Assembly (NCBI GenBank): GCA_910577955.1
Contig: CAJTNC010000032.1
Location: 1-32,467, forward strand
Direction: 5' to 3'
Length of the DNA stretch: 32,467 nt
Source: an uncultured Lachnospiraceae bacterium
GTDB lineage: Bacteria > Bacillota > Clostridia > Lachnospirales > Lachnospiraceae
Part shown: piece by piece, positions 24,942 through 32,448 of the stretch
How the letters are laid out: each line of letters starts with the position of its first letter
Numbering within the stretch: position 1 is the first letter of the stretch
Notes under the pieces: generated by a model
The model's database searches: none
What the model was told of the DNA's origin: nothing
Seen by the model: the letters and a program-made list of their open reading frames with translations, nothing else
Translations under genes and position numbers: made by a program

Positions 24942-26855
24942 CTATCCTTTCAACTGCTCCAATTCCCTCAGCCAAACTTCCCCACAGGCATCCGAGGGCA
25001 TCCGCAGATCTCCCCTCGGCGATACCGCGACGCTGCCCACTTTCGGACCGTCGGGCAGACAGGAGCGCTTAAACTGTTGGGCAAAAAATCTCCGATAAAA
25101 TGTTTTCAGCCACTTCAAAATTTCTTCACAGGCGTACTCTGTGTCAAAGGTCTCTCTGGCAATCCTGTAGACTTTTGCCGGAGAAAAGCCTAAGCGCAGC
25201 GCATAATACAAAAAGAAATCATGCAGTTCGTAGGGCCCCACCAGATCTTCTGTCTTCTGGGCTATTTTTCCGTCCACCGGCGGCAAAAGTTCCGGCGATA
25301 CCGGCGTATCCAACACATCAAGGAGCACGTCCCTAAGCGTTTCATCCTCACAGGTATCCGCGTAATACCGCACCAGATGACGCACCAGCGTTTTGGGCAC
25401 TCCGGCGTTGACGCCGTACATCGACATATGATCCCCGTTGTAGGTGGCCCAGCCAAGAGCCAGTTCCGACATATCTCCCGTCCCTATGACAAGCCCGCCC
25501 CTCTGGTTTGCAATATCCATCAGCACCTGCGTCCGTTCTCTGGCCTGCCCGTTCTCATAGGTCACATCATGTTTTTCCATGTCCTGACCGATATCCTGAA
25601 AATGCTTTGTCACAGAGTCTTTGATGTCCACTTCCTTGAGCGTCGCCCCCAACGTCTCCGCCAGTCTGCAGGCATTTTGATAAGTTCTGTCCGTGGTCCC
25701 GAAGCAAGGCATCGTCACTGCCAGAATCCCCTTCTTATCTTTGTCCATCAAATCAAAACACTTCGCCGTCACCAAAAGCGCCAACGTGGAATCCAGCCCT
25801 CCGGAGACGCCCACCACCGCATTCTTTGTGCCGGTATGCTCCAGACGTTTCTTCAGTCCGTAGCACTGGATCTTCAAAATATCGTCGCACCTCTTTTTTC
25901 TGACCCTGTCTTTTGCAGGCACAAAAGGCGTTTTGTCAAACTTTCTCGTGAGTTCCGTCTCCTCCTGTTTCAGGGAAAAGGGAAGTGCCTTATATCCGTC
26001 CCCTTCCGTCCGGAAGGTGTTAAGTCTCCTTCTCTCCGCGCACAGTCTGTAAAGATCCAGTTCCGCAAAGACGGATTCCCCCGTGAAGCGAAGGGCTTCC
26101 GCCAGAATGGCGCCGTTTTCCGCGATCATGTTGTGGCCGGAGAAAACGACATCCTGCGTGGATTCCCCCTCTCCTGCGTTTGCATAAACATAACCGCACA
26201 CTAACCTTGCGCTGCCCGATTCCAGCAGCATCCTCCGGTACTCATCCTTCCCCACAGTCTCATTGGATGCAGACAGATTCACCAACACCGTCGCTCCCGC
26301 CAGCGCGTGGGAAGTCCCGGACGTCTCTGCGGCCCACATATCCTCGCAGATCTCGCAGCCTACGACAAGTTCCGGCATCTCCGCGCAGGCAAATAGGAGC
26401 CTGCTTCCAAAAGGAATCTTCTCTCCGTTTAACGAAAACTCATCCGGCTCTGCGTTCCCCGGCGTAAAATGCCTCGCCTCATAGAATTCCCCGTAATTCG
26501 GTATATACGTCTTCGGAATCATACCCAGCACTTTTCCGTCCTGCAGCGCCGCCGCCACATTGTACAGTTTTTGTCTGTGCACCACCGGCAGCCCCACAAA
26601 AACAAGGGCATCCAGACCTCTCGTATGTTCCGCGATCCCCTGCAGCGCCCGCAGCGCTTCTTTCAGCAAGATCTCCTGCAAAAACAGGTCCCCGCAGGTG
26701 TAACCCGTGATACACAGTTCCGGAAACACGATGATCTTTGCCTTTTTCTCAACTGCCTCATCAAGCTTCTCACAGATCCGCTCCGCATTGTAAACCGGAT
26801 CCGCCACTTTTCCCTTAGGCGTAAGGGCCGCCACCCTGACAAAACCATGCTGCAT
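24942..26855 (-). CDS. nadE: Glutamine-dependent NAD+ synthetase
   Basis: Cytoplasmic two-domain enzyme, 637 residues, making NAD+ from deamido-NAD+, ATP and glutamine. The N-terminal nitrilase-type glutaminase has the Glu-Lys-Cys triad as E46 (FPELCITGY), K115 (IPKTYIPNYGEFYE) and C170 (GCEICEDMW). The C-terminal synthetase domain has the ATP loop VSGGLDSTLAL near residue 350 and the family stretch GTGDMSELALGWATYNGDHM. GGAGGAATAGAGG precedes the ATG. It follows hslO after 33 nt and is probably co-transcribed with it. Confidence 0.97.
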   Translation of the reverse strand: MQHGFVRVAALTPKGKVADPVYNAERICEKLDEAVEKKAKIIVFPELCITGYTCGDLFLQEILLKEALRALQGIAEHTRGLDALVFVGLPVVHRQKLYNVAAALQDGKVLGMIPKTYIPNYGEFYEARHFTPGNAEPDEFSLNGEKIPFGSRLLFACAEMPELVVGCEICEDMWAAETSGTSHALAGATVLVNLSASNETVGKDEYRRMLLESGSARLVCGYVYANAGEGESTQDVVFSGHNMIAENGAILAEALRFTGESVFAELDLYRLCAERRRLNTFRTEGDGYKALPFSLKQEETELTRKFDKTPFVPAKDRVRKKRCDDILKIQCYGLKKRLEHTGTKNAVVGVSGGLDSTLALLVTAKCFDLMDKDKKGILAVTMPCFGTTDRTYQNACRLAETLGATLKEVDIKDSVTKHFQDIGQDMEKHDVTYENGQARERTQVLMDIANQRGGLVIGTGDMSELALGWATYNGDHMSMYGVNAGVPKTLVRHLVRYYADTCEDETLRDVLLDVLDTPVSPELLPPVDGKIAQKTEDLVGPYELHDFFLYYALRLGFSPAKVYRIARETFDTEYACEEILKWLKTFYRRFFAQQFKRSCLPDGPKVGSVAVSPRGDLRMPSDACGEVWLRELEQLKG

Positions 26856-26888
26856 CCTCTATTCCTCCCGCCGTTTTGACATTTCCCT

Positions 26889-27785
26889 TCATGCATTGCC
26901 CGAGCACTGCTCTGACAGTCTTTTCAAATCCTCTGTGGTAAACGTGTATGCCTCATTGCAGAAATGGCATTTCACCTCGATGGGTTTCCCATCCGAAATG
27001 ATATCCCCCAGCTCCTTCTGCCCTATACTGATGAGCGCCTTCTCCACCCGCTTTTTATCGCAATTGCAGAAAAACCGCACCGGCAGCGTATCCGTCCACT
27101 GGATTTCCATTCCCTCCAATACGGTCTCCAAAATCCCCTCCGGTGTAAGCCCCTCCTCCAGCATCGTTGTCACCGGCTTGATCCGCTGCAGATTCTGCTC
27201 CAGCTTCTCGATTACCGCATCCTCGGCAAAGGGCATCAGCTGGATGATAAACCCGCCGGCCTGCTTTACCGTATTGTTTTTCTCCATCAAAACGCCTAAC
27301 CCCACAGAGGACGGCGTCTGCTCGGAAACCGCAAAGTAGTAGGTCAAATCCTCCGCGATCTCCCCCGTCTGCAATGCAGTCTGCCCGGAATAAGGTTCTT
27401 TCATACCGAGATCTTTGATCACGTTCAGTACGCCGCCCGTTCCTCCCGTCAGCGCGCCGCCTACATCCAATTTTCCTTTCGCACTGGCGGGCAGGATCAC
27501 CTGAGGCGCCAGCGCATACCCTTTGACACTTCCTGCCGCATCCGCCGTCACAACCAGTCCCTTTCCCGGTCCCTCCCCGCGGATCTGCAAGGTCAAAATG
27601 TCCTCCTCGCCCTTCATCATACTGCCCATCATAGCTCCGGCCGTCAGAAGCCTGCCGAGAGCCGCCGTCATCACCGGGCTCGTATTGTGGGCGGCTCTGG
27701 CCGTCTCCACCGTCTCTTTCGTTGTGGCCGCAAACACTCTGAGCTGTGCATTTGCCGCCGTTCCACGCACCATGTAATCTTTCAT
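26889..27785 (-). CDS. hslO: Hsp33 redox-regulated chaperone
   Basis: Cytoplasmic holdase chaperone of 298 residues, switched on when oxidation releases zinc from its C-terminal cysteines. These are visible as CNC (FFCNCDKKRVEKAL) and, about 30 residues later, CHFC. The N-terminus DYMVRGTAANAQLRVFAATT and the block PVMTAALGRLLTAGAMMGSM are typical. Two adjacent ATGs are present; I prefer the second because GAGGAG is only 2 nt from the first and 5 nt from the second. Its promoter lies within the 3' end of the MATE gene. Confidence 0.96.
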   Translation of the reverse strand: MKDYMVRGTAANAQLRVFAATTKETVETARAAHNTSPVMTAALGRLLTAGAMMGSMMKGEEDILTLQIRGEGPGKGLVVTADAAGSVKGYALAPQVILPASAKGKLDVGGALTGGTGGVLNVIKDLGMKEPYSGQTALQTGEIAEDLTYYFAVSEQTPSSVGLGVLMEKNNTVKQAGGFIIQLMPFAEDAVIEKLEQNLQRIKPVTTMLEEGLTPEGILETVLEGMEIQWTDTLPVRFFCNCDKKRVEKALISIGQKELGDIISDGKPIEVKCHFCNEAYTFTTEDLKRLSEQCSGNA

Positions 27786-27848
27786 CATCGCTCCTCTTAT
27801 CCTGCCGCTATTAAAAATGCAAAAAGCATCTATCTCCTGTTTTCGCCC

Positions 27849-27878
27849 ATTATAACAGATTCCTATTCCATATTACAA
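27849..27878 (-). promoter_or_regulatory. Promoter of hslO-nadE, overlapping the end of the MATE gene
   Basis: On the minus strand TTGTAA (27873-27878) and a perfect TATAAT (27849-27854) are 18 nt apart, with TGT before the -10 as an extended element. The -35 lies inside the last codons of the MATE gene. The leader to the hslO start is about 60 nt. Confidence 0.7.
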
Positions 27879-29272
27879 GGGATATTATCCCTCGGTATAT
27901 TATCCCTCGGAATCATATCCTTCGTCAGATCCTGCACCCACTTATATTTTCGAAACCGCATCATCACCCACGGAATCTTCCCCACCTCGTCCAAACAGGT
28001 GCAGGCGTAGACCGCAAGGGGAGACCAATGAAGCTTAAAAGCTCCGACAAGGGCAAGGGGGATCGCGATGAGCCACATGCTGACGATCAGACTGTACATG
28101 TCGAACAGCGTATCTCCGCCGCTGTCCAATACGCCGTTTATCGTGACTGTATTGACGCAGCGCCCGATCATGTAAAAAGCCATGATTACCATCATTCCCG
28201 TCAGGTATCTCTCCGCCTGCTCCGTCAGTATCACCATATTTACAATAAAGGGCGTTATGGCAAGCACCAGCGCCGTGGACAAAAACCCGATGCCATAAGA
28301 AATATTTTTTAGCTTTATACCGTAGGCTTTTCCGTAATCAAGCCGCCCCGCCCCCAGTTCGTACCCGACGATGATGCCCGCCGCGCTGCCGATACCGTTG
28401 CACAGACAGCAGATCAGATCGCGGACAACCGCTGCCACAGAGTTTGCCGCTGCCGCATCCTTTCCTATATGTCCCATGATCGCGGTGTAGGAAGTGAAAC
28501 CGATGCCCCAGCACAGACAAGCTCCCAGCAGGGGAAGACATTGTCTGGCAAAATCAGCCCTCAACTGTTTTGATAATTGAAAGAACCTGCCAAATGCCGG
28601 ACGGATATAGGATTCGCCCCTCGACAGGACAATACACAGCATCAACTCAATCACACGGGATATAGCGGTGGCCAGAGCAGCCCCTTTTGCCTGCATTCTC
28701 GGCGCACCAAGCAGCCCGAAAATAAATACTGCGTTCAACACGATATTTATGAGTACCGCACAGGAACTGATAAGAGCGCCGGGTTTCACATTTTCCGTCA
28801 CTTTCATCATCGTCAGATAGCACTGGGACATACCTGTAAGCAGATATGACCAGCCTGCAATCCGCAGGTAAGAACTGCCGATGGCAATTAACGAAGCATC
28901 GCCGGCAAAAATGCGCATGAGCAGTTCCGGCGCCAGTTCACAAGCAAAAAAAAACAGAATAGAAACGATCCCGCAAAAGAGCAGCATCATATTAAAAATA
29001 TCTTCCAGCGTACGTCTGTCGCCCTTTCCCCAGTACTGGGCGCCGAGTATCGCCCCGGCCCCCACAATGGCGGAAAGGAACATATTCTGCACAAACTGGA
29101 TCTGTGTGGCAAGAGAGACTGCCGTCATCTCATCCTGCGCGACTTTCCCCAGCATAAGCGCGTCGCCTGCTGCCACCGCCGCGAGCATCAAACTCTGGAG
29201 CGCAATGGGCAGGGCAAGCCTAACCAGATTTCTATAAAATTCTCTTTTGTCGATCACGATTTCTTTTTTCAT
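27863..29272 (-). CDS. MATE family efflux transporter
   Basis: Integral membrane cation-coupled exporter of 469 residues with about twelve hydrophobic helices in two similar halves. Family blocks include LALPIALQSLMLAAVAAGDALMLG at the start and IVGAGAILGAQYWGKGD in the first half. It probably expels a drug or metabolite; substrate unknown. The C-terminus carries a short repeat, IPRDN-IPRDN-IP, from three 15-bp units at 27881-27925. GAGGAG lies 6 nt before the ATG. It is divergent from an XRE regulator and has its own promoter at 29374-29402 and a palindrome in its leader, so repression by that regulator is plausible. Confidence 0.94.
   Translation of the reverse strand: MKKEIVIDKREFYRNLVRLALPIALQSLMLAAVAAGDALMLGKVAQDEMTAVSLATQIQFVQNMFLSAIVGAGAILGAQYWGKGDRRTLEDIFNMMLLFCGIVSILFFFACELAPELLMRIFAGDASLIAIGSSYLRIAGWSYLLTGMSQCYLTMMKVTENVKPGALISSCAVLINIVLNAVFIFGLLGAPRMQAKGAALATAISRVIELMLCIVLSRGESYIRPAFGRFFQLSKQLRADFARQCLPLLGACLCWGIGFTSYTAIMGHIGKDAAAANSVAAVVRDLICCLCNGIGSAAGIIVGYELGAGRLDYGKAYGIKLKNISYGIGFLSTALVLAITPFIVNMVILTEQAERYLTGMMVIMAFYMIGRCVNTVTINGVLDSGGDTLFDMYSLIVSMWLIAIPLALVGAFKLHWSPLAVYACTCLDEVGKIPWVMMRFRKYKWVQDLTKDMIPRDNIPRDNIPCNME
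27881..27925. repeat. Three 15-bp tandem units at the 3' end of the MATE gene
   Basis: Two units of GATATTATCCCTCGG type (27881-27895 and 27896-27910, differing in the first base) and a degenerate third (27911-27925). Being 15 bp they keep frame and add IPRDN steps to the protein's C-terminal tail. They look like slippage products. Confidence 0.75.
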
Positions 29273-29304
29273 AGGCAGCTCCTCTTTGGCAAATGGCGCT
29301 TATA

Positions 29305-29409
29305 TCATTTAAGTGCGTCTTCTTCGATAATTCCCATATCCGATAAATATCGGACGTATTCTTTTGACTTATTATCATACATGATATCTTCCTTTTCATC
29401 AATGCTCAT
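29305..29409 (-). CDS. Possible 34-residue small protein upstream of the MATE gene
   Basis: Open frame reading MSIDEKEDIMYDNKSKEY then VRYLSDMGIIEEDALK, acidic with a helical, protein-like look, ending 32 nt before the MATE start. It lacks a ribosome binding site at its first ATG; an internal ATG at codon 10 has GGAAG about 5 nt upstream (25 residues). The frame stays open another ~18 codons upstream without a usable start, as in the tail of a decayed gene. Against it, a good promoter (29374-29402) lies inside the frame. It may be a remnant, a real small protein, or chance. Confidence 0.3.
   Translation of the reverse strand: MSIDEKEDIMYDNKSKEYVRYLSDMGIIEEDALK
29339..29354. promoter_or_regulatory. 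Inverted repeat TCCGATA-N2-TATCGGA, operator candidate for the MATE gene
   Basis: Seven-base arms with a 2-nt centre. It lies just downstream of the expected transcription start of the MATE gene, where a bound repressor would block transcription. The divergent XRE protein is the natural candidate ligand, by inference only. Confidence 0.5.
29374..29402 (-). promoter_or_regulatory. Promoter of the MATE gene
   Basis: On the minus strand TTGATG (29397-29402) and TATGAT (29374-29379) are exactly 17 nt apart, with four and five of six consensus matches. Transcription would start near 29367 and leave a leader of about 95 nt containing the inverted repeat at 29339-29354. Confidence 0.6.
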
Positions 29410-29510
29410 GTGCGAAAAAACAACTATCAGAAATTCACAAGAAAACAGCTTCCTATTCCGCTTTTAACTTTCGGTTAATTTTTTCAACCAACAATGTAAC
29501 AACAGCTCTA

Positions 29511-29539
29511 TTGTTCCTGAAAGCCTGCTCTGCTATTAT
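29511..29539 (+). promoter_or_regulatory. Promoter of the XRE regulator gene
   Basis: TTGTTC (29511-29516) and TATTAT (29534-29539) are 17 nt apart, with TGC before the -10 (extended element). The -35 overlaps one arm of an inverted repeat, AACAAT (29490-29495) and ATTGTT (29510-29515), which could serve autoregulation. Confidence 0.65.
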
Positions 29540-29567
29540 AAGAGCATAAACACAGAGGAGGTTCGCT

Positions 29568-30614
29568 ATGAAAATCAATCAGATCATTCGGGAAAAGCGG
29601 AAAGAGTTATCTTTGACGCAAGAGCAAATCGCAGATTTTTTAGGTGTATCCGCGCCGGCTGTAAGTAAGTGGGAGAAAGGCAGCACTTATCCCGACATAA
29701 CCCTTTTACCGGCGTTAGCACGTTTGCTTAAAATCGATTTGAACACGTTAATGTCTTTCCATGACGATTTGACAGATATAGAGATTGAAAATTTTGTTAA
29801 TGAGATTGATAGGACAATAAAAGACCAGAACTATGACGCCGCTTTCCAAAAAGCAATCAACAAAATACATGAATATCCCACTTGCGAAAAATTGATATAT
29901 GCTGTCATTCTTTATTTGGAGGGTGCGCTTATTCTTTACAATATATCTGAAATTGAGCGATACCGAAAAATATATGAAACGTTTTACAGGCGTTTAGCTG
30001 CAAGTGAAATTCCGGAAATAAGAGGTACGGCAACCCTTATGCTGATTTCCTATGCACGAAACCAAGGAGATTTTTCAAAGGCAGAGGAGCTGATAAATTC
30101 ATTGCCGTTTTCCACAATAGACAAAGAGAAACAACTAGCTATCCTTTATCAACGGCAGGAACGATATCCGGATGCAGAAAAGTTCTGGGAACATCGGGTA
30201 TATAAAGGTGTAACCGAGATACAGACCTCTTTATTAAATATGCTGGAAATCGCATTACAGGAAAAAAGGGAAAATGATGCGGACTTTTTTGCAGATACGT
30301 ATGAAGCCGTTACCCGACAGTTTTGTTTTCCGGAATGGATGTGCTGCAATGCCCATTTGCTGCTTGCTTTAGTAAAAAAGGATAAGGATAGAAGTCTGTC
30401 TATTCTTCAAAAAATGTTGCCCGCCATGAAAAAAGAATGGAATTTGCAGGATTGCCAATTATATCGTAATATAAATGGCCGCAGCTCTGCACTTTTTTCA
30501 AGCAAACTGGCAAAAACAATTACTGATGAGTTGGCCAACAATGAGGAATACGCATTTCTTCGTGACGATTCGGAATTTGAAGCACTGATAGCACAAACCT
30601 TTTACATCCTGTAA
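29568..30614 (+). CDS. XRE-family regulator with helical-repeat-like C-terminal domain
   Basis: DNA-binding regulator of 348 residues. Residues about 4-62 are a lambda-repressor-type helix-turn-helix (LTQEQIADFLGVSAPAVSKWEKG, then a PDITLLPALARLLKI helix). The remaining ~280 residues are helical and resemble TPR-like repeats (for example DFSKAEELINSLPFSTIDKEKQLAILYQRQERYPDAEKFW), a fold often used to sense a small molecule or peptide. No signal or membrane segment. AGAGGAGG sits 6 nt before the ATG. Codons are markedly more AT-rich than in the housekeeping genes to the left, hinting at acquisition. It is divergent from the MATE gene, which it may control. Confidence 0.88.
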   Translation: MKINQIIREKRKELSLTQEQIADFLGVSAPAVSKWEKGSTYPDITLLPALARLLKIDLNTLMSFHDDLTDIEIENFVNEIDRTIKDQNYDAAFQKAINKIHEYPTCEKLIYAVILYLEGALILYNISEIERYRKIYETFYRRLAASEIPEIRGTATLMLISYARNQGDFSKAEELINSLPFSTIDKEKQLAILYQRQERYPDAEKFWEHRVYKGVTEIQTSLLNMLEIALQEKRENDADFFADTYEAVTRQFCFPEWMCCNAHLLLALVKKDKDRSLSILQKMLPAMKKEWNLQDCQLYRNINGRSSALFSSKLAKTITDELANNEEYAFLRDDSEFEALIAQTFYIL

Positions 30615-30697
30615 GCGACACTATCATCTCCATCAACACCTGCGTGTACTGGATGTTGATTTTGCCAAAAATCATTTATATGTGACTCTTTCCCTAG

Positions 30698-30730
30698 AAA
30701 AACGGCGGCTTTGATTTCTCAAAGCCGCCG
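30698..30730 (-). terminator. Strong intrinsic terminator of the membrane-bound XRE regulator gene
   Basis: CGGCGGCTTTGA (30703-30714) pairs perfectly over 12 bp with TCAAAGCCGCCG (30719-30730) around a 4-nt loop; on the minus strand the stem is followed by TTTTT. It could also weakly end the plus-strand XRE gene, but that side has no T run. Confidence 0.85.
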
Positions 30731-30755
30731 CTTCATAGGCGCGTGGAAATGTGTC

Positions 30756-30794
30756 TGCTGTACGACGGCTTTTTTCTTTTGCCGTCGTGCGGCA
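30756..30794 (+). repeat. Second hairpin between the convergent XRE genes
   Basis: TGCTGTACGACGGC (30756-30769) pairs with GCCGTCGTGCGGCA (30781-30794): 14 pairs, two of them G-U when read as plus-strand RNA and mismatched on the minus strand, around an 11-nt T-rich loop. It has no T run after it. It stands next to the terminator at 30698-30730 and may serve the plus-strand transcript. Confidence 0.5.
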
Positions 30795-30800
30795 GATTGA

Positions 30801-31721
30801 TTATTTAATTAACGGTAATACAAACTTTCCTGTAGCTAAAGCATAAATTGTTACACTACTTGCAACACACATGATGATGCCAAGCAGACGTAAAACAATC
30901 AAAACGCCATTCTGATTTATCAAGTTCTTAATAGTCTTAGATGGCAGGAATACCATCAGAAGTCCGACAATTAACACCACAGCAAATAATGTAATATACA
31001 TAGCTGTTTTCTCCTTTTTACTTTTTACTTTGTTCAGAAAGATTTTTTTGGAATACACAATGCCGACTACCGCCAAGACAGTCACTACGGCATATATACA
31101 TATCCAGTCCCAAAAGAGCTTGAACCCATAAAAAAGAATTTCACATGGAAAACCAATCCATAAAACGAATTGTGAATTGACATCCCAGAAGCTCAAAACA
31201 AATGCAGTTAGCGATAACCCTCCTAATATCATATTGATTATGAGAGCAACTCTTTGAGTACATCTATCTTTTTGAGTAAAATACATAAGTGCTCCCCATG
31301 TGCAAATTACTAAGACAGTTAGTAATAAGTTTGAAAAGACGGGTGTACCCTCAAAAGATATGCCTCCGACACTTATACTTGTCGCCGATGCGATAAGTGC
31401 AATGATTGCTGTGAAGTATTTTAGAAGAACTATCTTGTGTTTTTTTTTCTGAAGTTCAGTGGCTATTCCAATAAGATTTTCCTCAGACTTCTTTTCAATG
31501 TTTTCAGGCGCAATTCGTTCTCCGGCAAAAAACTCATTTAGCGTGATATTAAGCAACATACAAATATCATCAAACAATGCCGCGTCTGGTAAACATTTTC
31601 CAGTTTCCCATTTTGAAACAGCTTTATTTGTTACTCCGAGCTTTTCAGCAAACTGCATTTGTGTCATATTGTGTTCTTTTCTGCATTTTGCAATAAATTC
31701 TCCAATTTTGTTTTGATTCAT
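30801..31721 (-). CDS. Membrane-bound XRE-family regulator
   Basis: Protein of 306 residues joining an N-terminal helix-turn-helix (about 4-66, MTQMQFAEKLGVTNKAVSKW) to six hydrophobic helices from about residue 95 to the end. Such one-protein regulators bind DNA from the membrane and probably sense envelope stress or a membrane-active compound; the signal here is unknown. I start at ATG 31721 because AAAGGAGATACC lies directly upstream; the frame runs 18 codons further but without a binding site. The long leader to the left of this gene contains a promoter, a tiny reading frame and three spaced repeats. AT-rich like the neighbouring XRE gene. Confidence 0.9.
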   Translation of the reverse strand: MNQNKIGEFIAKCRKEHNMTQMQFAEKLGVTNKAVSKWETGKCLPDAALFDDICMLLNITLNEFFAGERIAPENIEKKSEENLIGIATELQKKKHKIVLLKYFTAIIALIASATSISVGGISFEGTPVFSNLLLTVLVICTWGALMYFTQKDRCTQRVALIINMILGGLSLTAFVLSFWDVNSQFVLWIGFPCEILFYGFKLFWDWICIYAVVTVLAVVGIVYSKKIFLNKVKSKKEKTAMYITLFAVVLIVGLLMVFLPSKTIKNLINQNGVLIVLRLLGIIMCVASSVTIYALATGKFVLPLIK

Positions 31722-31743
31722 ATGGTATCTCCTTTCGAGTAAA

Positions 31744-31920
31744 TCATAGCTTTTTTGTAAGTAGAATGAAACCAACCATAGGTAGAATTGGCGTTTTTAC
31801 AGGTAGAATTGCAATTCCACTTGATGTTTCGCTTTTTGCCGCTTGTCGGAGGGGTTCTCTGTGTCCTTTGGCACGAACCAAAAAGGTGCAATTTTCACAG
31901 CGTCAGAGATTAAAGTCCAT
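31744..31920 (-). pseudogene. Possible 58-codon small gene or leader interrupted by a stop after codon 5
   Basis: A textbook ribosome binding site (GGAGGTGAGAT, 31921-31931) lies 6 nt before an ATG that reads M-D-F-N-L and then TGA (31903-31905). In the same frame the sequence stays open for 52 more codons to TGA at 31744-31746, with a CENC cysteine pair and three seven-codon units starting ILP, ILP, ILL. One base change (TGA to TGG) would restore the whole. It may be a broken small gene, a five-codon regulatory leader peptide, or a conserved non-coding region. A promoter lies right before the binding site. Confidence 0.35.
31761..31820. promoter_or_regulatory. Three GTAGAAT repeats at exact 21-bp spacing, one in an 18-bp near-palindrome
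   Basis: GTAGAAT begins at 31761, 31782 and 31803, so each copy lies on the same face of the DNA two helical turns apart. The copy at 31803 extends to GTAGAATTGCAATTCCAC (31803-31820), palindromic except for one pair. They lie 40-100 bp upstream of the membrane-bound XRE gene, where its own protein or the small XRE protein at 32065 could bind. Confidence 0.5.
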
Positions 31921-31937
31921 ATCTCACCTCCACCCAT

Positions 31938-31965
31938 ATTATAATTTGTTTTTTGAGAAATGCAA
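31938..31965 (-). promoter_or_regulatory. Promoter of the leader and membrane-bound XRE gene
   Basis: On the minus strand TTGCAT (31960-31965) and a perfect TATAAT (31938-31943) are 16 nt apart. Transcription would begin near 31931, at the ribosome binding site of the small leader frame and about 210 nt before the XRE start. With the features at 31744-31920 and 31761-31820 it accounts for most of the 343-nt gap 31722-32064. The rest of that gap holds two copies of AGGTGCAAT (31884-31892, 31981-31989) and AT-rich sequence. Confidence 0.6.
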
Positions 31966-32064
31966 TTATCCCGGCTATAGAGGTGCAATAAAATACTACT
32001 TAAAAATAAAATTGTGTTTCGCTCTCATATTCCGCCCCGAAATATAAAATAATGTAGGGGTGAT

Positions 32065-32427
32065 ATGAGAATGTACCAATATGAAAAACGCCTGGACTGT
32101 CATGCCCTGGGCCAAGAAATCAAGCGCAGACGAAAAGCCAAAGGCTGGACGCAGGAGCATCTGGCCCAGCTTGTAGACCTTACCCCTCGCTCCATCATGT
32201 ATATTGAGAACCGGGGCCAGCACACCAGTCTCAACGCCTTTTACAAACTCGTTACCCTTTTTGATATTTCCGTGGATGAATTTTTCTACCCGGACAAGCT
32301 GGGCGGCGAGAGTGAGCGCCGGAAACACATTGACCGGATGCTGAACGGAATGGACGAAAAGGAGCTTATCATCATAGAGGGAGCCGCAGAGGGTATCAGA
32401 AAAGCCAGAGAAACGGAGGGAACGTAA
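32065..32427 (+). CDS. Small XRE-family regulator
   Basis: DNA-binding protein of 120 residues. The helix-turn-helix lies at about 14-70 (LGQEIKRRRKAKGWTQEHLA, then LTPRSIMYIEN and HTSLNAFYKLVTLFDISVDEFF). A charged, helical tail of ~50 residues follows. Proteins of this kind are common as regulators at the ends of integrative elements in gut Clostridia, so this may mark the start of one beyond the window. GGGGTGAT precedes the ATG at short spacing; a second ATG two codons later is better spaced. Codon use is more GC-rich than in the two XRE genes to its left. Confidence 0.88.
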   Translation: MRMYQYEKRLDCHALGQEIKRRRKAKGWTQEHLAQLVDLTPRSIMYIENRGQHTSLNAFYKLVTLFDISVDEFFYPDKLGGESERRKHIDRMLNGMDEKELIIIEGAAEGIRKARETEGT

Positions 32428-32448
32428 GAAAACGCGACCTCCGTTTTT
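32411..32448 (+). terminator. Intrinsic terminator after the small XRE gene
   Basis: AAACGGAGG (32411-32419, within the last codons) pairs with CCTCCGTTT (32438-32446) around an 18-nt loop, and a run of five T (32444-32448) closes the 3' arm. Confidence 0.65.

Noticed and set aside
25221..26204. Long plus-strand open frame opposite nadE
   Set aside because: Antisense to the intact NAD synthetase; the His/Arg/Gln-rich product has no recognisable features.
27803..27825. Attenuator hairpin in the hslO leader
   Set aside because: Only a 4-bp ATGC/GCAT stem before the T run, too weak to stop polymerase.
30615..30690. Short protein-like minus-strand frame (MIFGKINIQYTQVLMEMIVSL) suggesting a gene remnant
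   Set aside because: About 30 codons, no ribosome binding site and no family I can recognise; it continues antisense into the XRE gene.
31766..32047. 93-codon plus-strand frame in the gap before the last XRE gene
   Set aside because: No ribosome binding site, and it runs opposite a well-formed minus-strand promoter and leader; composition is not protein-like.
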